Shown here: positions 36,910 to 47,225 of the stretch, piece by piece
Layout: every line of letters starts with the position of its first letter
Position numbering within the stretch: the stretch's first letter is position 1
DNA from: Owenia fusiformis
Lineage: Eukaryota; Annelida; Polychaeta; Sabellida; Oweniidae
DNA length: 64,000 nt
Reading direction: 5' to 3'
Assembly (NCBI GenBank): GCA_903813345.2
Contig: CAIIXF020000008.1
Span: 24,662,822 to 24,726,821, forward strand
The notes under the pieces: generated by a model
The model's database searches: none
Told to the model about the DNA's origin: nothing
Seen by the model: only the letters and a program-made list of their open reading frames with translations
Position numbers and translations under genes: made by a program

Positions 36910-38720
36910 CAGAATACACTTTTCAGGATGGAAAATTCAAAATGGCCACCTTAACATTACCCAGACTGCCTAAAAACTAATCAGTTCTAAACTTTCCAAA
37001 GAAACATCTCTAAAATTTTAGGATGAATCCATGAAACCTGTAAACAACCCTCAAGATACACGATTTAAGGTATTACTTCACAGTGTATCAGCTTTTTTTC
37101 TACAATTCAGATTTTCCTGAAAAAAATCCTGGTAAAAGATATATACTGATGTATTACAAAATATGTGAAAATTGGAAAGATTGACCGTTTAGTTATTTCT
37201 AAAAAAATGTTTTAATTTAACATTGCTCTCAATGGGAAATTCTTTTTTATTTTTTAAAACAAGCCTTCACAGACACGACTTAAGGATGAAAAATCAAAAC
37301 TGGCCGCCTTAACATTTACCGAGAATGCCGAAAAACTAATCAGTTCTAAACTTTTATAGGTAGAAACATCCCTGAGAATTTCAAATGAATCCCTCAAACG
37401 GTTTGGCTGGAAACCTGTATACAAGCCTTGACAGACAAGATTTTAGGACGGAAAATCCAAAATGGCTGCCTTAACATTTACACAGAATGCTGAAAAACTA
37501 ATCAGTTCTAAACTTTCATAGGTAGAAACATCCCTGACAATTTCAAATGAATCCCTCAAACGGTTTGGCTGGAAACCTGTATACAAGCCTTGACAGACAA
37601 GATTTTAGGACAGAAAATCCAAAATGGCCGCCTTAACATTTACCCAGAATGCCGAAAAACTAATCAGTTCTAAACATTCATAGGTAGAAACATCCCTGAG
37701 AATTTCAAATGAATCCCTCAAACGGTTTGGCTGGAAACCTGTAGACAAGATTATTCGGGACGCCCGCCCACCCAACAGCCCGGCAAACTGATTACAAGAA
37801 CACAAATGTGTACAAAATGTCCCCACCTATGGGTGATCCCGTCAAATGGTTATCCTAAAAATGAGTAGACAAGACTTTACCGACACAATTTGAGGACGGA
37901 AAATCCAAAATGGCTGCCTTAAAATTTACCCAGAATGCCATAAAATTAGTCAGTTCTAGATTTTCATACTAAGAACCACCCCTGAAAATTTGAAATTGAT
38001 CCGTCAAACAGTTAACCAGAAAACATGTAAACAAGACTTTACAGACAAGATTTGAGGACAGAAAATCCAAAATGGCTGCCTTGACATTTATCCAGAATGC
38101 CCAAAAACTAATCAGATCTAGATTTCTATACTAAGAATCATCCCTGAAAATTTGAAATTGATCTACCAAACGGTTCACCTAAAAACGCGTAGACAAGACT
38201 TTACGGGCAAGATTTTAAGACGGAAAATCCAAGTGGCTGCCTTGACATTTATCCAGAATGCCAAAAAACTAATCAGATCTAGATTTTCATACTGAGAATC
38301 ATCCCTGAAAATTTCAAATTGATCTACCAAACAGTTCACCTGGAAATGCGTAGACAAGATTTTAGGACGGAAAATCCAAAATGGCTGCCTTGACATTTAC
38401 CCAGAATGCCCAAAATCTAATCAGATCTAGATTTTCATACTGAGAATCATCCCTGAAAATTTGAAATTGATCTACCAAACGGTTCACCTGAAAATGCGTA
38501 AACAAGACTTTACAGACAAGATTTTAGGACGGAAAATCCAAAATGGCTGCCTTGACATTTACCCAGAATGCCCAAAAACTAATCAGATCTAGATTTTCAT
38601 ACTAAGAATCATCCCTGAAAATTTGAAATTGATCTACCAAATGGTTGACCTGAAAACGCGTAGACAAGACTTTACAGACAAGATTTTAGGACGGAAAAAT
38701 CCAAAATGGCCGACAATAAA
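36910..38720. repeat. Tandem array of a 162-bp core repeat
   Basis: The word 'atccaaaatggc(c/t)gcctt' recurs at 36942, 37302, 37462, 37624, 37910, 38072, 38233, 38381, 38543 and 38706. The usual spacing is 160-163 bp, with one short unit (148) and two larger gaps from indels or lost units. The same unit occurs at 2815-3310. This is the core-repeat block of a pearl/Helentron-like non-autonomous element. Confidence 0.9.
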
Positions 38721-38869
38721 AAAGTGATTATGAGTTTTTGCTGATTTCTTTTTACAAAATTATCACATATAACTACTGTTAACAATAACATAGGCTTTTA
38801 CAACAAAGTACACCTGAAATTATTTATAAAGCTAAGAAATAGTTTAAGTATGAAAACTGAAAAACACCA

Positions 38870-39175
38870 TTCAATATGATACAAAGTATTATAGTGCGCT
38901 AACTTTTCTTAAAAACATTCAAAATGGCTGACATGACTTCTTAAAGTTTTCTTCTTAAAATTTTAGCATTTGACTTCAAAATGGCCGACAGGAAGTAGGT
39001 ATCGAGTTAATTTTTTTTATCCACATCTGTATGCACTCATAAGTTATCCCTGAAAATTTGAAGGTGATATCTGTAGCGGTTTTGGAGAAAACTGCTGGAC
39101 ATACGGACAGACAGACGGACGCGCATAGGCCGACAATATGGCCCCACACTATGTGGTGGGGACATAACAATATAG
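38870..39175. repeat. Right tail of the core-repeat element: microsatellite and terminal hairpin
   Basis: After the array come diverged half-units, then a (GACA/GACGG) microsatellite (39095-39125), then 'gccgacaatatgg' and the hairpin GCCCCACACTATGTGGTGGGG (39141-39161), ending in ACATAA. Core repeats, a tetranucleotide tract and a 3' hairpin in this order match the described pearl layout in bivalves. Confidence 0.6.
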
Positions 39176-40049
39176 CACCTTAGGATGCGATAAAAAATAC
39201 AAAAATGCCCATGGGTGATACTCTGTGACTCTAATTTATAAAAATATGAACTTATATTAGACCTTCATTTTTTAAATTGTTAAATAAAAGTTAAAGTTAC
39301 AAGAAAATATAAGGTATGATAAGACATAGCCATAGGGACCGGGGGTTCGATGGGTACGGACGAAACCCCAGTCTTGATTTCCCCCAAAAAATATTTGTGG
39401 AAAAATTCATTGCAATAACTAGAAAAATATATTCAATTTATATGACCAGTAGATAAAAAATAATAAAGTTACACTTTTCTCCAAGTTTGGCAACCTTAGG
39501 CACGGGGTGGGATTGTTTAATCTTGGGAAGACCCCGGAGCATCATGACATTATGCAAAAAAAGAATTATCAATTATTTCGCACAATTTATTTTCCAACTC
39601 AAAAGCTGCTCCATCTCTGGTGAAATAAACCAACTGTCTACATACTGATTAGCCTTGCCCAAGTCGGTATTTTTTTTACTTATCTGATCTTGAATTATTA
39701 CCGCCTTGTACAATCCAATACATCCCCGCTGTTATTATGCTGAAATATTCAACGGTTTCGAGATTTCCATAATACCTACACTATCAGGGGTATCGCGAAA
39801 CCTTATTGATTGACAGATATCGCGTGGACACGACGTGTGACTTCAGGCTGAATGACCAATCAAAACGTTATTAAAGTGCTGATATATAATAATTAAGGGT
39901 GCGTTTTCAAACTAAACAGAGTGCTCCTATCAAAATGAATTTGCCTACATACCCCTGAGACTCTTATCGGATAGATAGAATGCACAAATAAAACAAAAGT
40001 TTTGCTATTATAGGTAAAAATTTCTCTTGAAATTTCGAAGTGATTTTAC
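39176..40049. other. Gene-free stretch with a CCAAT/TATA-like patch
   Basis: At about 39850-39895, on the + strand, a CCAATCA is followed about 30 bp later by 'gatatataata'. The first ATG after it (39934) opens only seven codons. It may be the promoter of an unrecognised transcript or a repeat. Otherwise this is the 3' flank (intron side) of the candidate Syt14-like first exon. Confidence 0.35.
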
Positions 40050-40149
40050 CTGTTAATTCTGTCCATGGTCCGCCATTTTTGCGGAAGTTACACTGAAACG
40101 CAAACTCCATGAAACGAAACGAAATCACTAGAAAAAACATGGCACACAT
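40050..40149 (-). CDS. Syt14: Candidate first coding exon of the Syt14-like gene
   Basis: On the minus strand an open frame ends ...G-G-P-W-T-E-L-T followed by an in-phase donor (ACAG then GTAAAATC). Its last base joins the first two of the exon at 28437-28601 to make a Val codon, giving V-P-I-E-A just before the membrane span. Human SYT14 has V-S-P-E-A at that point, from memory. Phase and position agree, but there is no homology in the short N-terminus itself. Three in-frame ATGs compete (40167, 40149, 40110); 40149 has A at -3, and 40110 gives a 20-residue leader closest in length to the human one. The intron would be about 11.4 kb. A 526-bp transposon sits 28 bp upstream of 40149. Confidence 0.5.
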
Positions 40150-40177
40150 TGTGCGCATGTGCAGCAAAGTTTAGACC

Positions 40178-40703
40178 ATGGGCTTTCAACTAGAAGGGTA
40201 GGCAACTTCCCATATTTCATACATAAGCATTGCCTTTGGGTTTTCAAAATTGGAGAATGTACACATTCCAAGAAAATCTTATGTTGTACTTTTTATTGAT
40301 GATTAAAAGAAATAACTCAAAAATAAAAACATGATCTTCTACATAGATCTTGATAATTTAATAAAAAATGGAATTCATCATAATTATGACAATACAGCAA
40401 GTGAACATTCTCCCACAAATTATGTTTTTATTGGAATGTGTTCTTGAATAATTACCCACAATGCAATACTCAAAGAGAACATCTTATTCTTATTGGTCTC
40501 TTTTGTTTACTTTTACATGATATTGAATATATTTTATGCTTAAATCATATTAAAAATTGATTTTTATTCAAAATAATACTAAAACATATACATTTATCTA
40601 ATACTTTTTGAAATATTGCCATAAAAGAGAAGCATGGCATTGCTCATTTTGAAGGTCTCATGTTATTACATAGAGTTGCATACCCTTCTAGTTGAAAGCC
40701 CAT
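40178..40703. mobile_element. MULE-type MITE with perfect 23-bp TIRs and 9-bp TSD
   Basis: The first 23 bases (ATGGGCTTTCAACTAG...) are repeated exactly inverted at 40681-40703. Both sides carry an identical 9-bp duplication, GTTTAGACC (40169-40177 and 40704-40712). Nine-base duplications are typical of Mutator-like elements. The interior is AT-rich and non-coding. Perfect TIRs and TSDs imply a young insertion. Confidence 0.93.
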
Positions 40704-40760
40704 GTTTAGACCAATCAGATTATTTGATTATTTTGCGCACATGAATTATTTGCTTCTGAG
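40704..40760 (-). promoter_or_regulatory. CCAAT box and GCGCA sites, displaced promoter of the Syt14-like gene
   Basis: Reading leftward (minus strand) there is a TGCGCA, then CTGATTGGTC (inverted CCAAT on + strand, 40711-40715), immediately before the transposon. Removing the transposon places this box about 27 bp from the ATG at 40149, next to another TGCGCA/ATGCGC motif at 40150-40162. The function is inferred. Confidence 0.4.
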
Positions 40761-41525
40761 CACTTACAAGCTTACCACAATAAACAAACCTGGCAGAGAC
40801 TACCCTTAGCCTACTTCATTTTGGCGAAATTTCAGCTCAAACTCGTGACAAATGCATTATGCATACGCTGTTGTGAAGCCTTGGAGACACTCATTTTAGT
40901 AAATATGATTTATGGGGTATACTTTTCTGCAGTTTGTGGGAGTTTGGGACATTAAATGTTAAAAATTCAAGAAAATATGCCAATTAAACGACTGATCAAT
41001 TAATATATACCAGCACTGTAGGTTGAGCTGCATAAACAAAACAAACTTCCCATCTACGACTTGAAATTCAATGATCTGATCTAGTGTTTCTTTAGACTTA
41101 CAATATATTGTGTAATTAAATGTACATTGGAAGGTAAGAGTCATTAATATAAATTAAATCATGCGATTCAATGTTGATTTAAAACTGATTTCGCGATGAA
41201 AATGCATGAAGACCTAGTCCAATGTAGCGGGTCATGCTGAGTTCCACAATGTAACCTTGCAGGAGGGATGACATAGAACAAACTGCTAAGTAGACACACG
41301 GTAACATTTCATTATTTCGTTATTTTCACCATATGAACTTATACCGAGAATTTGTGTTTGGAGTGCTTCTCCGCCCAAAAATATAAAAAAAAATTTATGT
41401 TTTGAGTGATTTAGTGAATTTCTTGCAAATTCCTGTAATTTGATTAGTCTAATCTTCTGAAGTAGTAGCAAAACTACTATGAAAATATCGAATCAACAGA
41501 ATTAATCATATTGTGTACTCACTAG
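40761..41525. other. Intergenic region between divergent transcription units
   Basis: No exon supported. Contains ATGCATTATGCAT (40850-40864), a POU-like palindromic word, and otherwise AT-rich sequence. Confidence 0.35.
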
Positions 41526-41738
41526 ACGTCATTCTATAAGCCTAAGCCTTTTTTATCCGGATCGCCATTTTTTAACCTTTGTTTTGCGCATGCGCTAACA
41601 CCGCACGAAAAGAGAAACAGCCAAGTTAATAATTTGACAAACGCAGTTGTCAAAGCTTCTGTCAACCCGGTAGGGTAATCTAAATCTAAGCCTATGTAAT
41701 ACTAGGTTTGCATTTCGCACAGGAACCTCTATCAACAC
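41526..41738 (+). promoter_or_regulatory. Promoter-like region with NRF1-type palindrome
   Basis: A GACGTCAT half-CRE lies near 41525, and the perfect palindrome GCGCATGCGC at 41586-41595, in a locally GC-richer block followed by an ATG in moderate context and a consensus splice donor. No TATA box. It probably drives a + strand transcript that faces away from the Syt14-like gene. Confidence 0.4.
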
Positions 41739-41763
41739 ATGGCTTCAACTGGTGGCCGAACGT
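41739..41763 (+). other. Candidate short first coding exon (M-A-S-T-G-G-R-T)
   Basis: ATGGCTTCAACTGGTGGCCG continues to a consensus donor (GTGTAAGTC; GTAAGT at 41764), leaving phase 1. The next strong exon on this strand is 53734-53848, whose only open frame is phase-compatible. Joining them would give a 28-codon ORF ending in TGA. I cannot identify the protein. It may equally be a non-coding first exon of a long transcript reaching Prox. Confidence 0.3.
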
Positions 41764-41835
41764 GTAAGTCAGTAAAGAACCCGGGGTAAAGAATATGTTT
41801 TCAAAATTTATAGGCGCAATTTTTGGGATTTAGCA

Positions 41836-42012
41836 GTGGCGGATCCAGAAGCTAACAAGGGCGGGGGCCAAATTTTGAGTTGGTAAAAAAATTTCGAAAA
41901 TCTAAGGCCCACTTTTTGAAAATTTGGCCTAAAAAAGACCCATTTTTGAGGCCCTGCAAAATTTCATGTCCCCCCCCAGGATACAGTCTAGCCCCCCCCC
42001 CTCGATCCGCCA
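41836..42012. mobile_element. MITE with GGCGGATCC termini
   Basis: The left end 'ggcggatccag' and the right end 'cgatccgcc' are inverted. G-rich and C-rich tracts lie just inside each end, and 'ggccca..ttttgaaaatttggcc' forms an inner dyad. Related fragments are at 20550-20640 and 62880-63080. Confidence 0.6.
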
Positions 42013-42284
42013 ATGTTTAGGGTATTTTTCCCTTTTCTGGTTTGAAATGTGGGACCCCCATCGTTCGCTTCTGGATTTGTCAGTGTTGTATATATCATTA
42101 AATTTACTTATCAGATATTCTACAAGGTGGGCTAAAAAAACGATACCCAAGATTGCTCTAAAAACCCTTCGACCTGCACCTTTGACCTTCAGCCTTCACC
42201 CTATTGGGGTCCAAAAAGAACAGTAATAGGAGCTATTTTTGCCGATCTTGAAAAGCACTATCTAGGGGCATTCCCCAAGTAAAA

Positions 42285-43060
42285 AAGAAATCTAATATAC
42301 AACTAATACATCACCAATAGATCACCAATACACCATGAAAAGTGATTTACTCAAGTGGTTTGTAAGTTATGTATTAAAACTGGCAATACTCAACTAATAA
42401 ACCACTGTAAGTTTTTTTAGGTGGAGTGGTTTGTAAGTTGTGTATTAAGTCGATTTTTTCTGGAATGGTCTATTAATAGTGTATTAAACTGATCCTTGAT
42501 TTAGAATGAGAAACCCCTTTTAAATGGCGGAAATAGTTAAAATGTAAGAGAATTAATTCTACAATGAAATGTAGCATTACAACCAGAAGGGTGACTGGAC
42601 TTTATTGAATCTTGCTCAGCATAATCATAAAGGTATGTAGAAGATGTACATGTTAAATCTTATTCATATTTCTCACTGAATTTAGCACTATAGAGATTTT
42701 GTACCTTATGGATGTATAAAATTCTGAGATTTCAGGAGTGATTTGTTAGTAGTCTATTAGACTAGTAGTGGTGTATTAGTGGTGTATAAGACTTCAGGGA
42801 GTGATGTATTAGTGGTCTAGTAGTAATACTTGAGACTTCAGGAGTGATCTATTAGTAGTGTATTACATGCTCTCTGATAGGTCAATAATTTTTATCTCAT
42901 TTGCATGGTAATTTTTTCAACTAATAAACCACCTGTTAAGTCAATGGCAAAAAGTGGTCTGTTAACGAAAATCACCACTAACAAATCACTAATAGAACAT
43001 GTTCTACTAGTTGAGTATTAGTAGTCTATTAGTGGTTTATTAGAGTGGTATGGCAAACTG
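42285..43060. mobile_element. Inverted element with 'tattagtggt' periodic arms
   Basis: The left arm carries 'actaata.atcaccaata' words and the right arm their inverse, many copies of 'ctattagtggt.tattag' with a period of about 10-11 bp (42740-43050). The centre is non-coding. The arrangement resembles a second, unrelated foldback-like element. Confidence 0.6.
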
Positions 43061-43249
43061 TTTTTTTCACTCCACAAGGTTCCATTTTTGATTCAAATTT
43101 TTGCAAATGCTAATGAATGGAGGTATTACATTCCCATGATTCGAATTGCTTGTCTGTGATCGATTTGGCACATTGGATATACTGTCATGACACATCTTTT
43201 GGATACATACCTTTTGTTTTCATCAAAAAATTCTGAAATTTCTACTCAT

Positions 43250-43533
43250 TGTCAATTTAATGGTCATCTATTGAATGGTAACAATATAATTTGAAATAGA
43301 TATATATATACTTTCGTCTATGTTGTTTTAGAAAAGACATCAAACACTTCTTTAGTTCTTGGTGTCATATGTTGGGAATGAAATGAAACATCTATCTGAA
43401 CCTCACTGGAACAAAATGACAAAAACACAACGTGTTTAGATCTCTCAGTATTGTAATTGTACGCAGGAAAGTTGGGTTAATTTAAAAAAAGTATATTGTT
43501 AATGAAATAAACGGTTTATATAAAGGTTTTTTA
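43250..43533. repeat. Family-A repeat copy
   Basis: Closely matches 46930-47225 in the same orientation, and 1530-1800 and 29420-29720 in the opposite one (words such as ttggtgtcatatgttgg.aatg and acaacgtgttt). It ends at 'gttaatgaaataaa', which is the undisturbed form of the hAT insertion site at 47226. Confidence 0.75.
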
Positions 43534-45115
43534 TGTCACCACCAAAAAGTGGAGACATTATTGTTATGGTCTCCATTTTTTTACGGCGATTGGCGATCGG
43601 TGGTTGGTGGTTGGTGATTAGTGATCAGCAATCGGTGATCGGCATCTGTAACAAATTCTTACAACTTCCAATAACTTAACAAATACTGTTTAGACTGACT
43701 ACAATTTTTTTCAAAATCATCTACATGTTTCCAGAAATTCAAATCTGACTTTATATTTAAGATTTGACCTTTACTGACATTTTCAAGGTCAAAAAAGGTC
43801 AAAAAGGTCTTTTTTCAACTTGCTTCAAATTGACCAATTTTTTTTCCAAATCATCTACAAGTTATCAGCAGTTCAAATCTGACTTACCAAAAAGTGGTGA
43901 CATTGTTACGGTCTCCTTTTTTAGACGGCATTGGCTCAAGGTCAAAAAAAGGTGAAAAAGGTATTTTTTCAACTTGCTTCAAATTGACCAATTTCTTTTC
44001 AAATCATCTACAAGTTATCAGAAGTTCAAATCTGACTTTAGATTTGAGATTTGACCTTCAATGACCTTCTCAAGGTAAAAAAGGTAAAAAAAGGTCTTTT
44101 TTCAACTTGCTTCAAATTGACCAACTTTTTTTTCAAAATCATCTACAAGTTATCAGAAGTTCAAATCTGACTTTTAGATTTGAGATTGAACCATCAATGA
44201 CCTTCTCAAGGTCAAAAAGGTCTTTTTTCAACTTGCTTCAAATTGAACAATTTCTTTTTTCAAAATCATCTACAAGTTATCAGAAGTTCAGATCTGACTT
44301 TAGATTTGAGATTTGACCATCAATGACCTTCTCAAGGTCAAAAAGGTCTTTTTTCAGCTTGCTTCAAATTGACCAATTTCTTTTTTCAAAATCATCTACA
44401 AGTTATCAGAAGTTCAGATCTGACTTTAGATTTGAGATTTGACCTTCAATGACCTTCTCAAGGTCAAAAAGTTCTTTTTTTCAACTTGCTTCAAATTGAC
44501 CAATCTTTTTTTCAAAATCATCTACAAGTTCTCAACAGTTCAAATCTGACTATAGATTTTACCTTCCGTTTTTTTTTATGGCGGTTGGCGATTGATGGTG
44601 GTTGGTGATCGGGGATTGGCATCTGTAACAAATTCTTACAACTTCCAATAAGTTAACAAATACTGTTTAGACTGACTTCAATTTTTTTCAAATCATCTAC
44701 AAGTTATCAGAAGTTCAAATCTGACTTTAGATTAGAGACTTGACCTTCGATGACCTTCTCAAGGTCAAAGAAAGGTCAAAAAGGTCTTTTTTCAACTTGC
44801 TTCAAATTGACCAATTCTTTTTTTCAAAACCATCTACAAGTTATCAGAAGTTCAAATCTGACTTTAGATTTGATCTTCAATGACCTTCTCAAGGTCAAAA
44901 AGTTCTTTTTTCAACTTGTTTCAAATTGACCAATCTTTTTTTCAAAATCATCTATAAGTTCAAATCTGACTATAGATTTGACCTTCAATGACATTCTCAA
45001 GGTCAAAAAAGAGTTGACCTTCAATGAATTCTCAAGGTCAAAAAGGTTGCTTCAAATTAACGAATTTTTTTCAAAATCATCTACAAGTTATCTGAAGTTC
45101 AAATCTGACTTAAAG
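43534..45115. repeat. Tandem array of about 110-130 bp units with hairpin terminus
   Basis: It opens with the hairpin ATGTCACCACCAAAAAGTGG... and a 'ggcgattggcgatcggtgg' tract. About ten imperfect units follow, each containing 'caaggtcaaaaaggtc', 'caacttgcttcaaattgacc', 'aaatcatctacaagttatc' and 'ttcaaatctgactttagat'. The opening module is repeated internally at 43885 and 44570. The minus-strand repeat at 28022-28410 has the same terminus. Helentron-like by layout. The small frames inside are not genes. Confidence 0.85.
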
Positions 45116-45179
45116 GCAGAATCTGATCTATAGGGGGTGACAAAATTACAAGCAACATGTATAATTGCCTACCAATCTC

Positions 45180-45556
45180 AGGGCTGTCAACTTGGGACCA
45201 CCTAATATGAGTGACTTCAAAATGTTGGACACCTAAGTCCAAATCTGAACACTTTTGTCCAAATTTTGAACACCTTTGGAGTAGGTACAAAAATTTCCAA
45301 TGAACATGCGTGACATCAACGGGATTCGCGTGACAAATCCGAACAAATTGCGTTCGGTTTTTTCCGACGTTCGTATTTTTACCGTATCATAAACATATTT
45401 CGAAAAAAATTCTACAGAAATATTTTTGCGTGACAATTACCAGGTAAAATGCGTATTTGCGTGACATTTTCTGTCACGCTAAAAAAACTGGCGTGACTTC
45501 AAATTCTTCAGCAAATGCGTGACAAATACGCAAATTGCGGGACAGTTGACAGGCCT
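45180..45556. mobile_element. hAT-like MITE, 377 bp
   Basis: The ends AGGGCTGTCAACT / inverted AGGCCTGTCAACT match at 12 of 13 positions. The flanking 8-mers CCAATCTC and GCAATCTA agree at six of eight positions, consistent with an aged 8-bp hAT duplication. The interior has repeated 'gcgtgaca' words. Confidence 0.6.
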
Positions 45557-46220
45557 GCAATCTATTCCTTACACTATCAAATACAATATCTCCCAAAATA
45601 TTCACAATATGTTATAAATTGGTGAAGTTATTAATAATTCAAAGTGCAAAAATGGGTGAAAAATGTTTAAATTCTCCCAAATAATAAGAATGGTAACCAT
45701 TCTTATAGAAGAATAATATATTATTGTAAAAATCTTTAATTTTCCTGGAATAAAGTATGCACTTTTGTGATTTTTAGAAAATAGACATGACAAGGAATGA
45801 CATGAGCCAAAAATATTCTAAAATTGAAACAATTTTTTGTTTAGCCTGCTCGCTATATCTGATTCTCTCTTTAAGATTTGACCTTCAGTTACATTCTCAA
45901 GGTCAAGGTCAATATTGCTATATTTTTCGTTTCTAAAAATGCCAGCCATGTTCTGTTCGATGGGATACGCTACACTTTGGCGTTGCCGTTGTTCTGGTTT
46001 TAGATAGATTTCACTTGAGCTCATTATTTCATAGCAGTCCCTTCCCATAATGCACCTTATATTCTGCTTACATGTATATTGATATCTAAATTAAAACCGA
46101 TAATTTGTTAATATGTTAATAAAATCATGTGTAACGTCAGTATGGGTGTCAGTTGCCTGTACACTGAGCATTGATATAATTGATGAATAAACTACTATGC
46201 AAACTGTATATATTTTCAAT
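45557..46220. other. Gene-free stretch
   Basis: AT-rich. Apart from a short piece of the neighbouring array unit (45870-45905), nothing is recognised. Confidence 0.4.
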
Positions 46221-46735
46221 CACAGGCTGACCTATCGAAAGATTTATCCGCTGTCATAAAAATACTAAGAATATTTCACAATTTATATCATAGGTTTCGT
46301 TAAATATCAAAGAAAATTACTTACTCCATGCGATGGATATGTCAGCAAGTGCTCCGTCACAGCGGACAAAAAATTTAAACATTATTTTTTATAAATGGAT
46401 TAAAAAGACCCAATATATCAACATCTCATTAATACCTTCATAGTTATGCTGAAAACATATGTAAATATTATTGTGTCACTATATCATGCCATTAATGGTA
46501 CATTTTAGAATATGATACTCCGGCGCCATTTTCAATAGCTTTTCCTCCCAACGTTATTTGACTTCAAACAGAAGTGAAAGTTACCCGCAATGATATATCC
46601 ATTGTATGGAGTAAGTAATTTTCTTTGGTCTAACGAAACATATGAGTTAAAAATAAATTGTGTGGATTTCTTAGTGTTTTTATGAAAAATAACATGCTCC
46701 TTCACAGCGGACAAATCTTTCGATACCAGCCTGTG
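46221..46735. mobile_element. Long-arm inverted-repeat element
   Basis: The left arm from CACAGGCTGACCTATCGAAAG through 'attacttactccat' (46221-46330) is matched by the inverted right arm (46605-46735, '..ctttcgataccagcctgtg'). A half-copy lies at 19915-20085. Non-coding. Confidence 0.75.
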
Positions 46736-46879
46736 ACCTGTGTGAATTAGCTGTCAATTAAGTATACAGTTTGGAACAAAATAAATGACAGGTGGATTTT
46801 CTATCACCATATCCAAACCATGGTGTTTTGAAGGCCCTATAGTCTCAAATATTGTCTAGATACATATCCCTTAAAAGGA

Positions 46880-47225
46880 GGGGTATTGATATGGTGAACT
46901 TTTTGAACACGCGTTTCTCTTAAACGAGACATCAAAACATTCTAAAAATTTTACACATCGTCAATTTAATGCATGGTCATCGTTTGGATGGTAACATTAT
47001 AATTTGAAATATATTTATATACTTTTCTCTATATTGTTTTAGAAAACACATAAGACACTTCTTTTGTTCTTGGTATCATATGTTCGGAATGAAATGAATC
47101 ATCTATCCGAACCTCATTGGAACAAAACGACATAAACACAACGTGTTTGCAGGGTCTCTCAATATTGTAATTGTACAAAGGAGAGTTTGGTTGATTTTAA
47201 AAAAGTATCTTGTTAATGAAATAAA
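46880..47225. repeat. Family-A repeat copy, left part, host of the hAT insertion
   Basis: Aligns with 43250-43500. Its sequence stops at 'gttaatgaaataaa', where the hAT element begins; the continuation (aaggtttatctt...) reappears after 48994. Confidence 0.75.

Noticed and set aside
39934-39957. ATG after a CCAAT/TATA-like patch as a gene start
   Set aside because: The frame closes after seven codons and there is no donor before the stop. The patch may belong to a repeat.
44107-44316. Open frames within the 43534-45115 array
   Set aside because: They follow the tandem unit and merely reflect its lack of stops in one frame.
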